64,000 nucleotides of DNA from Paenibacillus silvae (GCF_014639235.1 NZ_BMFU01000004.1:179222-243221), one strand, 5' to 3'. Counted from the stretch's first letter, positions 1 to 8,340 are shown. Numbers and translations are program-made. The notes: generated from the letters alone by a model not told the origin.

Positions 1-197
1 TAAAGCAGGGTCTGCTTCTATTTGTAAACCTTCCTGACAAGAGTGGGCAAGAGCTTCAGATGAAAGAGGAGAGAATTCGATCACATAAAGCCATGGTACG
101 CACATTATCCCGGGCACTGGAGAGAGGAGCGGACTTTGTCGACACCTTCACATGTTTCTCGTTCCAGCATGAGCCCTGCATCATCGTAGGCGTGTAG
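1..197 (+). CDS. C-terminal end of an unidentified protein (5' truncated by window)
   Basis: An open frame runs from base 3 to a TAG at 195-197 and encodes about 64 residues ending in EPCIIVGV. The segment is charged (KEERIRSHK) and then has ALERGADFVDTFTCFSFQHE. I do not recognise the family. The true start lies outside the window. Good codon use and the lack of internal stops suggest a real gene tail, but this short stretch cannot prove it. Confidence 0.5.
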   Translation, partial: KQGLLLFVNLPDKSGQELQMKEERIRSHKAMVRTLSRALERGADFVDTFTCFSFQHEPCIIVGV

Positions 198-424
198 CTA
201 CAGCCTGGATGTATGCGCCTGCTTCAACTGCGACAGGGTATATATTTGTGGTGGCGTGAAAGCCGGCTCCGGCAAAGCAAAGTTGTGATTTCATCTCATG
301 CAGGCCTCCTATCGGCTTTTAGAATAACTGTAAGTAAATCCAGTTGTACGTTCCTAAACATAGGCGGTTTGCAAAGAACAAAAAAGGGCAAATGTCCCAA
401 TAAGAAAGGAGTATAAAAAAGTTG
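198..424. other. Intergenic stretch upstream of tRNA-Leu, no convincing gene
   Basis: I see no gene here. A 67-codon frame at 213-416 lacks a ribosome binding site and has an arginine/serine-rich, non-protein-like composition. The tRNA promoter begins at the right edge of this stretch. Confidence 0.5.
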
Positions 425-453
425 TTGCAATCTATTTCTGGAACATGTATACT
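425..453 (+). promoter_or_regulatory. Probable sigma-A promoter of tRNA-Leu
   Basis: TTGCAA at 425-430 and TATACT at 448-453 are separated by 17 bases. This puts the transcription start near 460, about 67 bases before the tRNA. Assigned by sequence match and position only. Confidence 0.55.
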
Positions 454-526
454 CTGAATTACGGTAAAACAAGGAATTGCTTCACCGGGTGCAAATTTTC
501 ATCGTTGATGAGAAGCTGCAATATAT

Positions 527-611
<85 letters not shown>

Positions 612-619
612 TCAGATAA

Positions 620-667
620 AAAAGGTTTGTACAATACCCTATGTGGTGGTGTACAAACCTTTTTTTG
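620..667 (+). terminator. Intrinsic terminator after tRNA-Leu
   Basis: AGGTTTGTACA pairs with TGTACAAACCT, followed by a T-run. The upstream A-run makes it look bidirectional, so it could also serve the small minus-strand gene ending at 671. Confidence 0.85.
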
Positions 668-670
668 TTT

Positions 671-877
671 TCATGACTTATGCTCCTGGATACGACTCTG
701 CCGAATTATGGCGGTGAGCAAGCCGAATAACATTCCGACCACGCCGCATAAGGAAACACAGTACATCAGAGGCAACGGAGCGAAGCGAAACAGAAACGCA
801 ATACCGCTTCCGAATGTGGTACCTGCAAGAAAGCCGAGTGAGAGGCTGATCGGTTTGAGTGACTTCAATGGTTTCAC
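671..877 (-). CDS. Small hypothetical membrane protein (two predicted TM segments)
   Basis: A 68-residue frame starting at GTG. It has two hydrophobic stretches of about 20 residues (roughly 13-31 and 36-58), separated by a short FAPLP turn, and a polar KS tail. It ends just before the bidirectional terminator. The ribosome binding site is weak (AAAGAAAC upstream). An overlapping frame on the same strand has a less protein-like sequence. Family not recognised; the call rests on the membrane pattern and the terminator position. Confidence 0.4.
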   Translation of the reverse strand: MKPLKSLKPISLSLGFLAGTTFGSGIAFLFRFAPLPLMYCVSLCGVVGMLFGLLTAIIRQSRIQEHKS

Positions 878-1070
878 CTGTTTCTTTGAATGAGAGTATA
901 CAGCAGCTGTACAATCTTCTGACTTATATGTGGAGATATGAAGAAAATGTAAGCAGAAAGTCGCTGTATGATATCATTTTGTGGTAGTTGGTGGGAAACT
1001 ATGCATCGCTATATGTAAAATCTTTGAGATCAGGCAGGTTAATCTGTGGCTATTGGATTGTTTATATCTA

Positions 1071-1107
1071 AAAAGGCTTTGTCTTCCCTGGGGGAGACAA
1101 AGCCTTT
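1071..1107 (-). terminator. Terminator of the tandem-HTH gene
   Basis: AAAAGGCTTTGTCTTCCC pairs with GGGGAGACAAAGCCTTTT. The stem lies just downstream of the minus-strand HTH gene and ends in T on both strands. Confidence 0.8.
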
Positions 1108-1131
1108 TGGCTGTTCGGCTGTTTTAGTAAA

Positions 1132-1728
1132 TTATTGGTTCCGGTGATCTTTCAAAATGACATCTGCGAACAAGATAGTTTTCGGGATGCGGAAAAATTG
1201 CTCCGCTTGTTCCTGAAACGCGGCAGAAGGCAGCGTTCCCTGATGCAGCCATTTGCGGAAAGTGCCGGGATGAACCCCGATCCAGTGGCTGACATCTGTC
1301 ACCGACAAATCATGGACCATACACAAGCCAGTCAGAATACGGTTACTCACCGGGGAGCGGGTGACCGTTCGCTTCATAAAGCGAGATGGCTCGGGTTGAC
1401 AGATAACAGGACTGTTACGCACAACTTCTTCATTGAAGAGAATATGGCGCGGATAGCCAAGCAACTGACAGGTTTTGTCCAGATTGGTGCTGCCGGGTAT
1501 TCGCCCTTCATACACCCACGCGCTTACACTGCGTGAGGAGATCGAAAGATCTTCGGCGAGCTGAGACAATTTAATATCGTTGGCCATCAGCACGGCAAGA
1601 AGAACACGATTGCGGATTTGACAGCGTGTCGGTTTACGGAACCGCTTGACACGGACACCTTTTCCCAAATATTTACGGTTGATCAGAGACCACGCCTGGA
1701 TGGAATGTTGTTCTGGTTGATTAGGCAT
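1132..1728 (-). CDS. Putative DNA-binding regulator with two tandem HTH-like repeats
   Basis: 198 residues, starting at ATG after a strong CGGAGGAA site. Two halves of about 65 residues resemble each other. Each opens with NRxL and has a helix-turn-helix-like core (LSQLAEDLSISSRSVSAWVYEG near 56-77; VTDVSHWIGVHPGTFRKWLHQG near 142-163). Each ends in a similar P-x-x-ILF motif (GYPRHILF; RIPKTILF). The N-terminal 40 residues are basic. I infer an internally duplicated Xre-like DNA-binding protein. The target is unknown. It is transcribed away from the holin-like gene with its own terminator. Confidence 0.75.
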   Translation of the reverse strand: MPNQPEQHSIQAWSLINRKYLGKGVRVKRFRKPTRCQIRNRVLLAVLMANDIKLSQLAEDLSISSRSVSAWVYEGRIPGSTNLDKTCQLLGYPRHILFNEEVVRNSPVICQPEPSRFMKRTVTRSPVSNRILTGLCMVHDLSVTDVSHWIGVHPGTFRKWLHQGTLPSAAFQEQAEQFFRIPKTILFADVILKDHRNQ

Positions 1729-2205
1729 ATTTCCTCCGATTTTTTTTTAACCAAATACTACAATAAAAAAAGAGGCACTTCAAGTGTCCCCGTTACCTGA
1801 TTTAAAACCGAAAGTGCGTGATGTCGGATGAAAGAGGGAACTATGAACTAGACTTCACGCTAAACGCATCCTAGTATATTCCTAGATTACAATGATTCAC
1901 TAAAAATGATGGAATGATTTGTGCAGTATTCAAGAATAAATGATTCTAAAGAACTATTCATGGGTCTTTGGGACTTTTATGTGTTTTTTGCTGACATCAC
2001 GCTATTTATGTCTCTGAACTCTCCTTTGTAGATCATTTTTTATTCATTTGAAATGAGTCTGATATGCGCAAATCTGAAATGATAAATCCGCATTCTCAGC
2101 AAGGCAGTTGAACTGTCACATTCTCTCATTCTCTCATATATTGTAGGGTACTCCAAGTGAAGCTGAAGGGTACTCGAAGAAAAAAACAAGGGAGAGGTGA
2201 GGAAC
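1729..2205. other. Divergent intergenic region between the tandem-HTH and holin-like genes
   Basis: About 477 AT-rich bases with no convincing gene. Visible items are an imperfect palindrome near 1772-1787 (CACTT-C-AAGTG core), two copies of GGGTACTC near 2146 and 2168, and a short CATTCTCT repeat near 2121-2140. No promoter matches the consensus well. These may be operator or leader sequences. Confidence 0.4.
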
Positions 2206-2742
2206 GTGAGTCCAGCGGTGAGTACGTTTACTGCCATTTCAGGTGCGTTTGTAACATTTGCTTTTGGAGGCTGGGATCAGCTGCTTAGTTTGCTTGCAAT
2301 CGCTATGGCTGTTGATTATGTTACAGGTCTGGCGGCGGCTGTGAGGACGGGAACGGGACTCAATAGCAATATTGGCTTCTGGGGGATCGCGCGTAAGGGA
2401 TTGATGTTGACGGTTGTTCTGCTGGCTCACCGAATTGATCTGATTATGGGAACCGACATTATCAAAGGAGGGGCTATTTACTTTTATCTGGTGAATGAAT
2501 TGATCTCGATAACTGAGAATTACGCCAAAATAGGATTGCCCCTGCCGAACAAGCTTAGACAGGCCATAGCTGTGCTAAAAAAACAGGAGGAAGAGGGGCG
2601 TTTGCCTGACCGAGAATGGGCCAAGCCGGGACCGTCTTCCACAAATACGTCTTCACATGCAGAAACGGGTACAGGACAGGTTATTGAAACACCCCCTGAT
2701 GAAGGTGAGAAAACAGAGGCATCCTTTCGTATTAGAGAGTGA
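2206..2742 (+). CDS. Phage holin family (TcdE/Bhl-type) membrane protein
   Basis: About 178 residues. The N-terminal 115 residues are hydrophobic with three or four TM segments (TFTAISGAFVTFAFGGW; LLAIAMAVDYVTGLAAAV; LMLTVVLLAHRIDLIMG; GAIYFYLVNELISITEN). The DYVTG and ISITEN signatures fit the toxin-secretion/phage-lysis holin family. The C-terminal 50 residues are polar. GTG at 2206 is preferred because GGGAGAGGTGAG sits about 7 bases upstream; GTG at 2197 is also possible. No endolysin or phage structural gene is nearby, so it is a lone chromosomal holin-like gene whose role is unknown. Confidence 0.8.
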   Translation: MSPAVSTFTAISGAFVTFAFGGWDQLLSLLAIAMAVDYVTGLAAAVRTGTGLNSNIGFWGIARKGLMLTVVLLAHRIDLIMGTDIIKGGAIYFYLVNELISITENYAKIGLPLPNKLRQAIAVLKKQEEEGRLPDREWAKPGPSSTNTSSHAETGTGQVIETPPDEGEKTEASFRIRE

Positions 2743-2816
2743 TATGATATATTTTGGATACACGAAACATTGCAATAACATCCAACTATATCAAATCAAA
2801 CGAGGTGTTTGGCCAG

Positions 2817-3104
2817 ATGATTAAACATATTGTCCTTTTCAAAATGAAAGATCGCTCTGCGGAAAGTATTGAAGCTGCTGCTCAGGTTCTTCGTAATCTG
2901 GAAGGCAAGATCGATGTTCTGATCTCACTTGATGTAGGGATTGACGTCCTGCGCTCAGACAGATCATTCGACATTTCCTTAACTGCGGAGTTTGCTTCGC
3001 TGGAAGATCTTCAGGCGTACCAGGTTCACCCGCTTCATCAGGATGTAATCAAGTATATGAACGAGGTTAGAGAGCAATCCATTGCTGTTGATTATGAGTT
3101 CTGA
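2817..3104 (+). CDS. Dabb family (stress-responsive A/B barrel) protein
   Basis: 95 residues beginning MIKHIVLFKMKD, the usual start of Dabb ferredoxin-like barrel proteins. The C-terminal YQVHPLHQDVIKYM motif is also typical. ATG at 2817 is used rather than a longer frame from 2754 because CGAGGTG precedes it. Dabb proteins dimerise and some are enzymes of secondary metabolism; the substrate here is unknown. The gene lies 40 bases before a small membrane protein gene and may share its transcript. Confidence 0.85.
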   Translation: MIKHIVLFKMKDRSAESIEAAAQVLRNLEGKIDVLISLDVGIDVLRSDRSFDISLTAEFASLEDLQAYQVHPLHQDVIKYMNEVREQSIAVDYEF

Positions 3105-3144
3105 TCAGTTAGACATTTTACTACGGGTTTAAAGGGGAATCTGC

Positions 3145-3255
3145 ATGAGCGATTTAAGAGACGTTATGGAATTTCTATATATTTTTATCGTTTTTCTGAT
3201 CGCTTGCCCTGTTATGATCTTCTGGCTCAAGCGCAGAGGCAAACGAAATCGATAA
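3145..3255 (+). CDS. 36-residue single-TM small membrane protein
   Basis: The frame begins MSDLRDVMEF, continues with a hydrophobic helix (about residues 10-28, LYIFIVFLIACPVMIFWL), and ends with KRRGKRNR and TAA. AAGGGG lies about 8 bases before the ATG. The single TM followed by a strongly basic tail fits an N-out small membrane protein. It sits tightly between the Dabb and HepT-like genes on the same strand. Family not recognised. Confidence 0.65.
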   Translation: MSDLRDVMEFLYIFIVFLIACPVMIFWLKRRGKRNR

Positions 3256-3278
3256 CTCACTGAACGGGAAGTGAATGA

Positions 3279-3734
3279 ATGTATTATGTGAACAGGGAAC
3301 AGATCGCTCGCCGGCTTCAGGCAGTACCGGAGGTGGCTGAAGGCCTCAGGCATGCTGTACAAGCTTGGGACGGTGGTCTGGTGTTAGGAATGGTACAGGA
3401 GCGCTGTCTGCATCTGGCTATCGAAATTGTGACCGATGTGGGCAGTTATCTCATTGACGGCTTCATTATGAGAGATGCGAGCAGTTATGATGATATCATT
3501 CAAATTAACTACGAAGAAAAGGTGTTTGATGAATCTGCGTATGAGGTTTTGCGCGAGCTTGTGTTATTGCGTAAACCGCTCGTACAAGATTACTTTAGCT
3601 GGCAGCGTGAAGTGCTGCATCCGCTAAGCGCAGTTTTGCCAGAAATTTTGGAACAATTTTCTGATCAGGTCAGCGTTTATGTGGAAAAAGAACTTGGCCC
3701 TTTTCAGGGGAATGAAGGCCAAGGGCCAGAGTAA
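3279..3734 (+). CDS. HepT-like (DUF86) protein, YutE-like
   Basis: 151 residues, mostly helical, with the DUF86/HepT pattern: an IVTDVGSYLIDGF helix, then a YEVLRELVLLRKPLVQDYF helix. In active HepT toxins this last helix carries R-x4-6-H-x-Y. Here the motif reads RKPLVQDY, with glutamine in place of histidine. I infer a family member that probably lacks the usual catalytic activity. No MNT nucleotidyltransferase antitoxin gene is adjacent; the neighbour is a DUF4261 gene 17 bases downstream. Confidence 0.75.
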   Translation: MYYVNREQIARRLQAVPEVAEGLRHAVQAWDGGLVLGMVQERCLHLAIEIVTDVGSYLIDGFIMRDASSYDDIIQINYEEKVFDESAYEVLRELVLLRKPLVQDYFSWQREVLHPLSAVLPEILEQFSDQVSVYVEKELGPFQGNEGQGPE

Positions 3735-3751
3735 GGAATGAGGGAAGCGCT

Positions 3752-4675
3752 ATGGGAAATGAAGAATTCAAAGAATCCAAAGAAACTAAAGAAACCATTT
3801 CGGGCAATCGTGAAGGGGATGAGCTGTCTTCAGGTTTTCACCCCGTATACATGGTAGAATTGCTGTTCAGAGAGCAGCCGGAAATAAATCGGGATGTGCT
3901 TCAGGAGGCATTGATTAAACGCACGGGACAAGGACGACTGGATGTCAAGCAGGGGGAGAACGAGCAGGATTTGCAAGAGATGCTCCTCTTCTATCATCTG
4001 GACCATAAGGTTGCTTTTCAGGAAGGCAGCATTCCGGCTCAGACCTGTATTCTTCCGGCGCATGAGATTAAAGAGCGCAAGCGTTTTGCCGGGGCACTGC
4101 AGCAAGCCTGGCATTGGCCTGAGGCGGGACAAGCTGTAGCTTCTGCAAGATATGCCATTCGTATCCACGATCTGTTTACGGCTGCCATGCCGCACAAGAA
4201 ACGTTTGGATCTGTTCCAGAAGGCGGTACTGGCTGTATTGGATACGTTAGATTGTGATGCGCTTTACTGGTATGGCAGCGACAAGCTCGTCGAGCCTGAA
4301 AGTTATGTCGAGTCGCAGGACCGTGAGGAGCACCTCTATGCAGCGATGAATGTGCGGATGTATCAGGCCGGGGGCACGGGGGAGCAGCGCGAACTAGTGA
4401 TGGACACGGTAGGTTTATCGGCTCTCGGTGTGCCGGATGTACAGTGCCACTTCACGGGCCTTGAGCCGGATACAGTTGCTCAGACGCTTCTTGGCGCTGC
4501 GTATTACATATTTGATCAGGGAGATGTGCTTCAGGATGGCCAGACATTAGGCTCATCCGGTGGGCGTCGCTGGCGCTGTGAGCATCAGAGTGCTTTAATC
4601 GCACCGGGAAGATATGTCATTGATCTGAATCCGGGAGAAGAGCATGCTGTGCCTGTACAGCAGTCAGCCCGATAA
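3752..4675 (+). CDS. DUF4261 domain-containing protein
   Basis: 307 residues after GAGGGAAG. The N-terminal 25 residues are a charged, K/E-rich extension. The core begins at HPVYMVELLFREQPEINRD and contains RIHDLFTAAMPHKKRLDLFQ and DALYWYGSDKLVEP, patterns I associate with DUF4261. The C-terminus has LLGAAYYIFDQGDVLQDGQT. Soluble, without signal peptide or TM segments. Probably co-transcribed with the HepT-like gene. Function unknown. Confidence 0.7.
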   Translation: MGNEEFKESKETKETISGNREGDELSSGFHPVYMVELLFREQPEINRDVLQEALIKRTGQGRLDVKQGENEQDLQEMLLFYHLDHKVAFQEGSIPAQTCILPAHEIKERKRFAGALQQAWHWPEAGQAVASARYAIRIHDLFTAAMPHKKRLDLFQKAVLAVLDTLDCDALYWYGSDKLVEPESYVESQDREEHLYAAMNVRMYQAGGTGEQRELVMDTVGLSALGVPDVQCHFTGLEPDTVAQTLLGAAYYIFDQGDVLQDGQTLGSSGGRRWRCEHQSALIAPGRYVIDLNPGEEHAVPVQQSAR

Positions 4676-4860
4676 AATGAAATAGCAATGGGCAGTCTAA
4701 GCCAAAGCAGGATAAGTTCACTTTTTTTCCTATTCGGAGTGTCAGATCAAGCCCTTCATGCTTATAATGCATCAACAGGGTAGGCATTAGCCCAGAGAAG
4801 CGGTACATCGTGCTGCTGTGCAGACCGATGCCTAAATCAAACTTTAAGGAGAGATGAATC

Positions 4861-5310
4861 ATGAAGGATTCGAACAAAAGCTTGTTATGGGGTGCTTTGA
4901 TTGGCTCGGTTGTCGGTTCAGTTACTGCACTGCTGCTTGCACCGAAAACAGGACGTGAGCTTCGCAAGGACATTACGGACGGCGCTCGTCAGGTATCGGA
5001 TAAAGGGCAGGAGCTGGCTTACAAAGTTGGGGAGCAAAGCTCGCACCTCGTATCCAAAGTGAAGGAAACGGCAGATGTGGTTATCAAGGATATTCAATCC
5101 TGGCGCTGCTCTTCGGATGGCAAGGAAATCCGAATCTCAGCCACAATCACGGATACGGACAAAGTAGATGAGTTGGCTCAACCTCAGTCTGAGGAGAGTC
5201 AAGCTCAGGAACAAGCACAAAGTCTGGCTCCTGAAGCTGTATCGGAAGAGCGGGAAACAGGTAATGTTGTTCAGCTTCCTGCAGCTGATGAGTCCAAAAC
5301 CGAGAAATAA
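4861..5310 (+). CDS. YtxH family general-stress-type protein
   Basis: 149 residues after AAGGAGAG. The N-terminus has one TM segment (about residues 9-27, WGALIGSVVGSVTALLLAP) followed by KTGRELRKDI, the hallmark of YtxH proteins. A helical K/E/Q-rich region follows, then an acidic, glutamine-rich tail from about residue 100 (EESQAQEQAQSLAPE). In relatives this family is stress-induced and membrane-anchored. Its own terminator follows. Confidence 0.85.
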   Translation: MKDSNKSLLWGALIGSVVGSVTALLLAPKTGRELRKDITDGARQVSDKGQELAYKVGEQSSHLVSKVKETADVVIKDIQSWRCSSDGKEIRISATITDTDKVDELAQPQSEESQAQEQAQSLAPEAVSEERETGNVVQLPAADESKTEK

Positions 5311-5330
5311 GAAGCTTGATTGGATATGAA

Positions 5331-5365
5331 CAGGCTTTCCCCACTGCGGAGGAAAGCCTGCTTTG
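5331..5365 (+). terminator. Terminator after ytxH-like gene
   Basis: CAGGCTTTCC pairs with GGAAAGCCTG around an 8-10 base loop, followed by CTTTGTT. Confidence 0.75.
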
Positions 5366-5548
5366 TTATGTGCTGGCTGCCCCGCATGACAGCGGGCTGT
5401 GCGGATTGAAATTTGAACACGGCGATGAAATCGGGTAAGATGTAGGTACCTTTTTGCCGATAATTTCATAGACTAGTTTGTAGGCTTTTTGGTATGTGTA
5501 ATAGAAGGATTTTTGGCATGTGTTGAATTTAATGAAGAAGGAAGCGGT

Positions 5549-6364
5549 GTGTTCGTGCAGCAAGCTATTGCTATATTAGACTCCGGTGTAGGGGGATTGA
5601 CGGTTGCAAAGGAAGTGATGCGTCAGCTCCCGCGGGAAAAGATCATTTATTTTGGGGATACTGCCCGGACACCGTACGGACCCCGTTCGTCCGAACAAGT
5701 GAAACAATTTACGGAGCAAATCGTTGATTTTTTGATCCAGTTCGATCCGAAAGTGATCGTTATCGCCTGCAATACCGCGACAGCCGCCGCACTGGAATAT
5801 ATTCGGGCCAAGGTGAATGTGCCTGTAATTGGTGTGATCCATCCTGGGGCAAGAGCAGCCATTATGGCAACCCGAACCGGGCGAATTGGTGTAATTGGAA
5901 CGGTAGGTACCATCGGAAGCGGAGCATATACATCGGCACTCAAGCAGCTGTCCCCATATGTGGATGTGGTCAGTCAGGCTTGTCCGGCGCTGGTGCCGCT
6001 GGTGGAGCAAGGTGAATTTCGTTCCGAACATACAACCCTTACGGTGGATCAGGCACTCGGAGATATTAAAAGGCAGCCTATCGACTGTCTGATTCTTGGC
6101 TGTACACATTATCCGTTTTTGATGGATACCATTCAGGATGTGATGGGGCAGGAAGTGAAGCTTATTAGCTCAGCGGATGAAACTGCGAGGGAAATCAGTA
6201 CGATATTGTATGATAAACGCAAACTGGCCAGCGGGGATGAAACGCCTGTGCATCAATTTTTCTGTACAGGTGATCCACGGATGTTCCAGAACATTACGAA
6301 GCAATGGCTCGGGGAACAGATTTCCAAGACACCTGTCGTCTGGCAGGTTACGCAACTGTCATAA
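5549..6364 (+). CDS. murI: Glutamate racemase
   Basis: Interconverts L- and D-glutamate for peptidoglycan (and poly-glutamate) synthesis in the cytosol. It shows AILDSGVGGLTV, YFGDTARTPYG, IACNTATA and LGCTHYPF. With GTG at 5549 (AGAAGGAAG just upstream) the two catalytic cysteines fall at residues 74 and 185, the positions known for Bacillus RacE. That supports this start over a longer frame beginning at 5489. The 271-residue length is normal. It is followed by its own terminator and appears monocistronic. Confidence 0.95.
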   Translation: MFVQQAIAILDSGVGGLTVAKEVMRQLPREKIIYFGDTARTPYGPRSSEQVKQFTEQIVDFLIQFDPKVIVIACNTATAAALEYIRAKVNVPVIGVIHPGARAAIMATRTGRIGVIGTVGTIGSGAYTSALKQLSPYVDVVSQACPALVPLVEQGEFRSEHTTLTVDQALGDIKRQPIDCLILGCTHYPFLMDTIQDVMGQEVKLISSADETAREISTILYDKRKLASGDETPVHQFFCTGDPRMFQNITKQWLGEQISKTPVVWQVTQLS

Positions 6365-6394
6365 TATATATTTGATACATGCTTCAGCTATTTT

Positions 6395-6424
6395 CGGACC
6401 TGTCTAGCAGGTCCGTTTTTTTTT
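6395..6424 (+). terminator. Terminator of glutamate racemase gene
   Basis: CGGACCTG pairs with CAGGTCCG, followed by nine T residues. Confidence 0.92.
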
Positions 6425-6583
6425 GTTTTCAAGTGGTGCTCGTGTTTTCTAAGTTCGTAATGTCCCTAAAGAAGTCTGCGAACGATGTCACATGACGGAC
6501 AACCGGGCGCGCATACGTATAATACAGAAACGGTCGGGCAAGAACCTAGCAGGGAGAATCAGGTCCGTGGGAAGGGGAACGAT

Positions 6584-7822
6584 ATGGAACTGCAATGGAT
6601 TATCGTGAAAACAGGAGATACACTGCCGCGGATTGCTTCCGCATATCGGATGACCGAGGAATTGTTATGTGCGCTGAATCCTGAAGCTTCTGCTCAGCCC
6701 TATCTGCTTGCTGGTCAGATGCTGCGTGTGATGCCAGGGACGGGGCGCAGATATGCTGTGCCGCCAGGAGAGTCTGTGCACCAAACGGCGCAGCGTTTCG
6801 GGTTAACGGAGTATCAGCTGCGTGAGCAGAACCCCGAACTTGCTGGTATACAGGATTGGAGCGGCTGCTGCATCCATATTCCTGAAGCCGGGGGAGACAG
6901 AATTGTGAATATCAAGGGCGAATATGGATATCGCGAACTGATGAAAGACATACAGCGATTGGAGGCACGTTATTCCTGTATTCAATCAGGCTCAATTGGT
7001 ACTAGTGTGATGGGAAAAGAGCTGCCTTATCTGCGAATCGGTAATGGCCCGCGTCACGTTCATGTGAATGCCTCCGTGCATGCCAATGAATGGTTGACTT
7101 CACCGGTGCTGATGAGATGTGTAGAAGAATATGCTGCTGCTTATCATTCAGATGAAATGTGGCATTCATCGGATCCGAAGCGCTGGATGCAGGAAACGAC
7201 GTTGTGGGCCGTGCCTATGGTCAATCCGGATGGGGTGGAGCTGGTTCAGGAGGGTGTGGTGAATCATCATATGTATGCGTCCCGATTACTCGAATGGAAC
7301 GGCGGCCGTGCGCACTTCACACATTGGAAGGCCAATATCCGCGGAGTGGATCTTAATGATCAGTTTCCGGCTTATTGGGAAGAGGAGGTTGCGCGCAGAG
7401 GGGTTGCCTCGCCTGGACCTCGGGATTATGCGGGTACTGCACCGCTAACGGAACCGGAGGCACAGGCGCTTGTGCAGTGGACACAGCAGCATGATTTTGC
7501 AGCTGTGGTTTCCCTGCATAGTCAGGGGCAGGAGATCTACTGGAATTACCGGGATCTGGAGCCGAGAGAGAGTGCGCCCCTGTCACGCAAGCTTGCCAAA
7601 GCCTCAGGTTATAAAGCTGTGAAGCTTGGCGGCAGTGATGCCGGGTATAAGGACTGGTTTATTCAGGCGTTTGGAAAGCCAGGTTTTACGGTAGAAGTAG
7701 GTCTCGGTGTGAATCCGCTGCCTGTGGAGCAGTTCGATGACATTTGTGTGGAAGTAGGCAGGCTGCTGACAGCCCTGTTATCCCATGGGTCACGTGAAGA
7801 AGGGAGCTCTGATAGGAGATGA
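6584..7822 (+). CDS. LysM-M14 zinc carboxypeptidase (gamma-D-glutamyl-diaminopimelate peptidase-like)
   Basis: 412 residues from an ATG after GGAAGGGG; a longer in-frame ATG at 6485 has no good site. Residues 3-100 hold two LysM-like repeats (VKTGDTLPRIASAYRM, VPPGESVHQTAQRFGL). The rest is an M14 carboxypeptidase domain with VNASVHANEW (HxxE zinc ligands), VNPDGVELV, VVSLHSQGQEIYW (third histidine) and FTVEVGLG (catalytic Glu). The architecture matches endopeptidase I/YqgT-type enzymes that cut D-Glu-mDap bonds in peptide stems. No signal peptide is visible, as in known spore-associated relatives. Confidence 0.88.
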   Translation: MELQWIIVKTGDTLPRIASAYRMTEELLCALNPEASAQPYLLAGQMLRVMPGTGRRYAVPPGESVHQTAQRFGLTEYQLREQNPELAGIQDWSGCCIHIPEAGGDRIVNIKGEYGYRELMKDIQRLEARYSCIQSGSIGTSVMGKELPYLRIGNGPRHVHVNASVHANEWLTSPVLMRCVEEYAAAYHSDEMWHSSDPKRWMQETTLWAVPMVNPDGVELVQEGVVNHHMYASRLLEWNGGRAHFTHWKANIRGVDLNDQFPAYWEEEVARRGVASPGPRDYAGTAPLTEPEAQALVQWTQQHDFAAVVSLHSQGQEIYWNYRDLEPRESAPLSRKLAKASGYKAVKLGGSDAGYKDWFIQAFGKPGFTVEVGLGVNPLPVEQFDDICVEVGRLLTALLSHGSREEGSSDRR

Positions 7823-7852
7823 GCGGAGAAAGAGATGTACTGCCTCGGACAG

Positions 7853-7887
7853 CAACGGACGCCGTGAACGGTGTTCGTTGTTTGTTT
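7853..7887 (+). terminator. Terminator after M14 peptidase gene
   Basis: CAACGGACGCC pairs with GGTGTTCGTTG (with G-T pairs) around a short loop, followed by TTTGTTTTTT. Confidence 0.7.
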
Positions 7888-7940
7888 TTTATAATGAATG
7901 GAATTCTGTAGTTTATTCACAGCTATTCACATCAATGTTA

Positions 7941-7969
7941 TTGCGATTAGCTGCAACTTTCTTTACAAT
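7941..7969 (+). promoter_or_regulatory. Probable sigma-A promoter of the IscA-like/DUF1450 genes
   Basis: TTGCGA at 7941-7946 and TACAAT at 7964-7969 with a 17-base spacer, about 70 bases before the start codon. Confidence 0.55.
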
Positions 7970-8037
7970 AGATGCTGGAGTCTAAATGAATGCTGAAATT
8001 GTTGAAACCAGCAATGACAATATAGGAGATGAATCGA

Positions 8038-8340
8038 ATGAACTGCAAAATTACTCGTAACGCAGCGAAAGTGTTGAAGCTCGAACTGGACAAGCCGGAG
8101 AACGAAGGTAAATTATTGCGTGTTGTAATTACACATGCACACGGAGATCACGCACACTACGGACTTGATCTGGATACGCCTGGAGATAACGATACCGTGG
8201 TATCTACAGATAAAGGCATTGACGTTATTTTGGAAAATGGTCAGCCTATGCTGGATGGCGTCAAAATTGATTACCTCTACTTGCCTCAGGAAGGGTTTGT
8301 GATCACAAATCCATCCAAAGGTAACCACGGCGACCACTAA
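8038..8340 (+). CDS. HesB/IscA-like fold protein (YneR-type, lacking the Cys motif)
   Basis: 100 residues. ATG at 8038 is preferred to 8029, because TAGGAG directly abuts 8029 but is well spaced from 8038. The fold pattern (ITRNAAKVLKLELDKPEN, GVKIDYLYLPQEGFVITNP) resembles A-type Fe-S carrier proteins. The three conserved cysteines of IscA are absent; the only Cys is near the N-terminus. It carries a histidine cluster THAHGDHAHYG and ends NHGDH. I infer a non-canonical member, possibly metal-binding. It is followed 21 bases later by the DUF1450 gene. Confidence 0.75.
   Translation: MNCKITRNAAKVLKLELDKPENEGKLLRVVITHAHGDHAHYGLDLDTPGDNDTVVSTDKGIDVILENGQPMLDGVKIDYLYLPQEGFVITNPSKGNHGDH

Noticed and set aside
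213..416. 67-codon plus-strand frame before the tRNA
   Set aside because: No ribosome binding site and a composition rich in R, S and K without a plausible fold; the tRNA promoter begins shortly after.
7941..8340. Reading HAHGDHAH in the IscA-like protein as a metallo-beta-lactamase motif
   Set aside because: The HxHxDH-like string occurs in a 100-residue protein with an IscA-type pattern and lacks the other metallo-beta-lactamase ligands.
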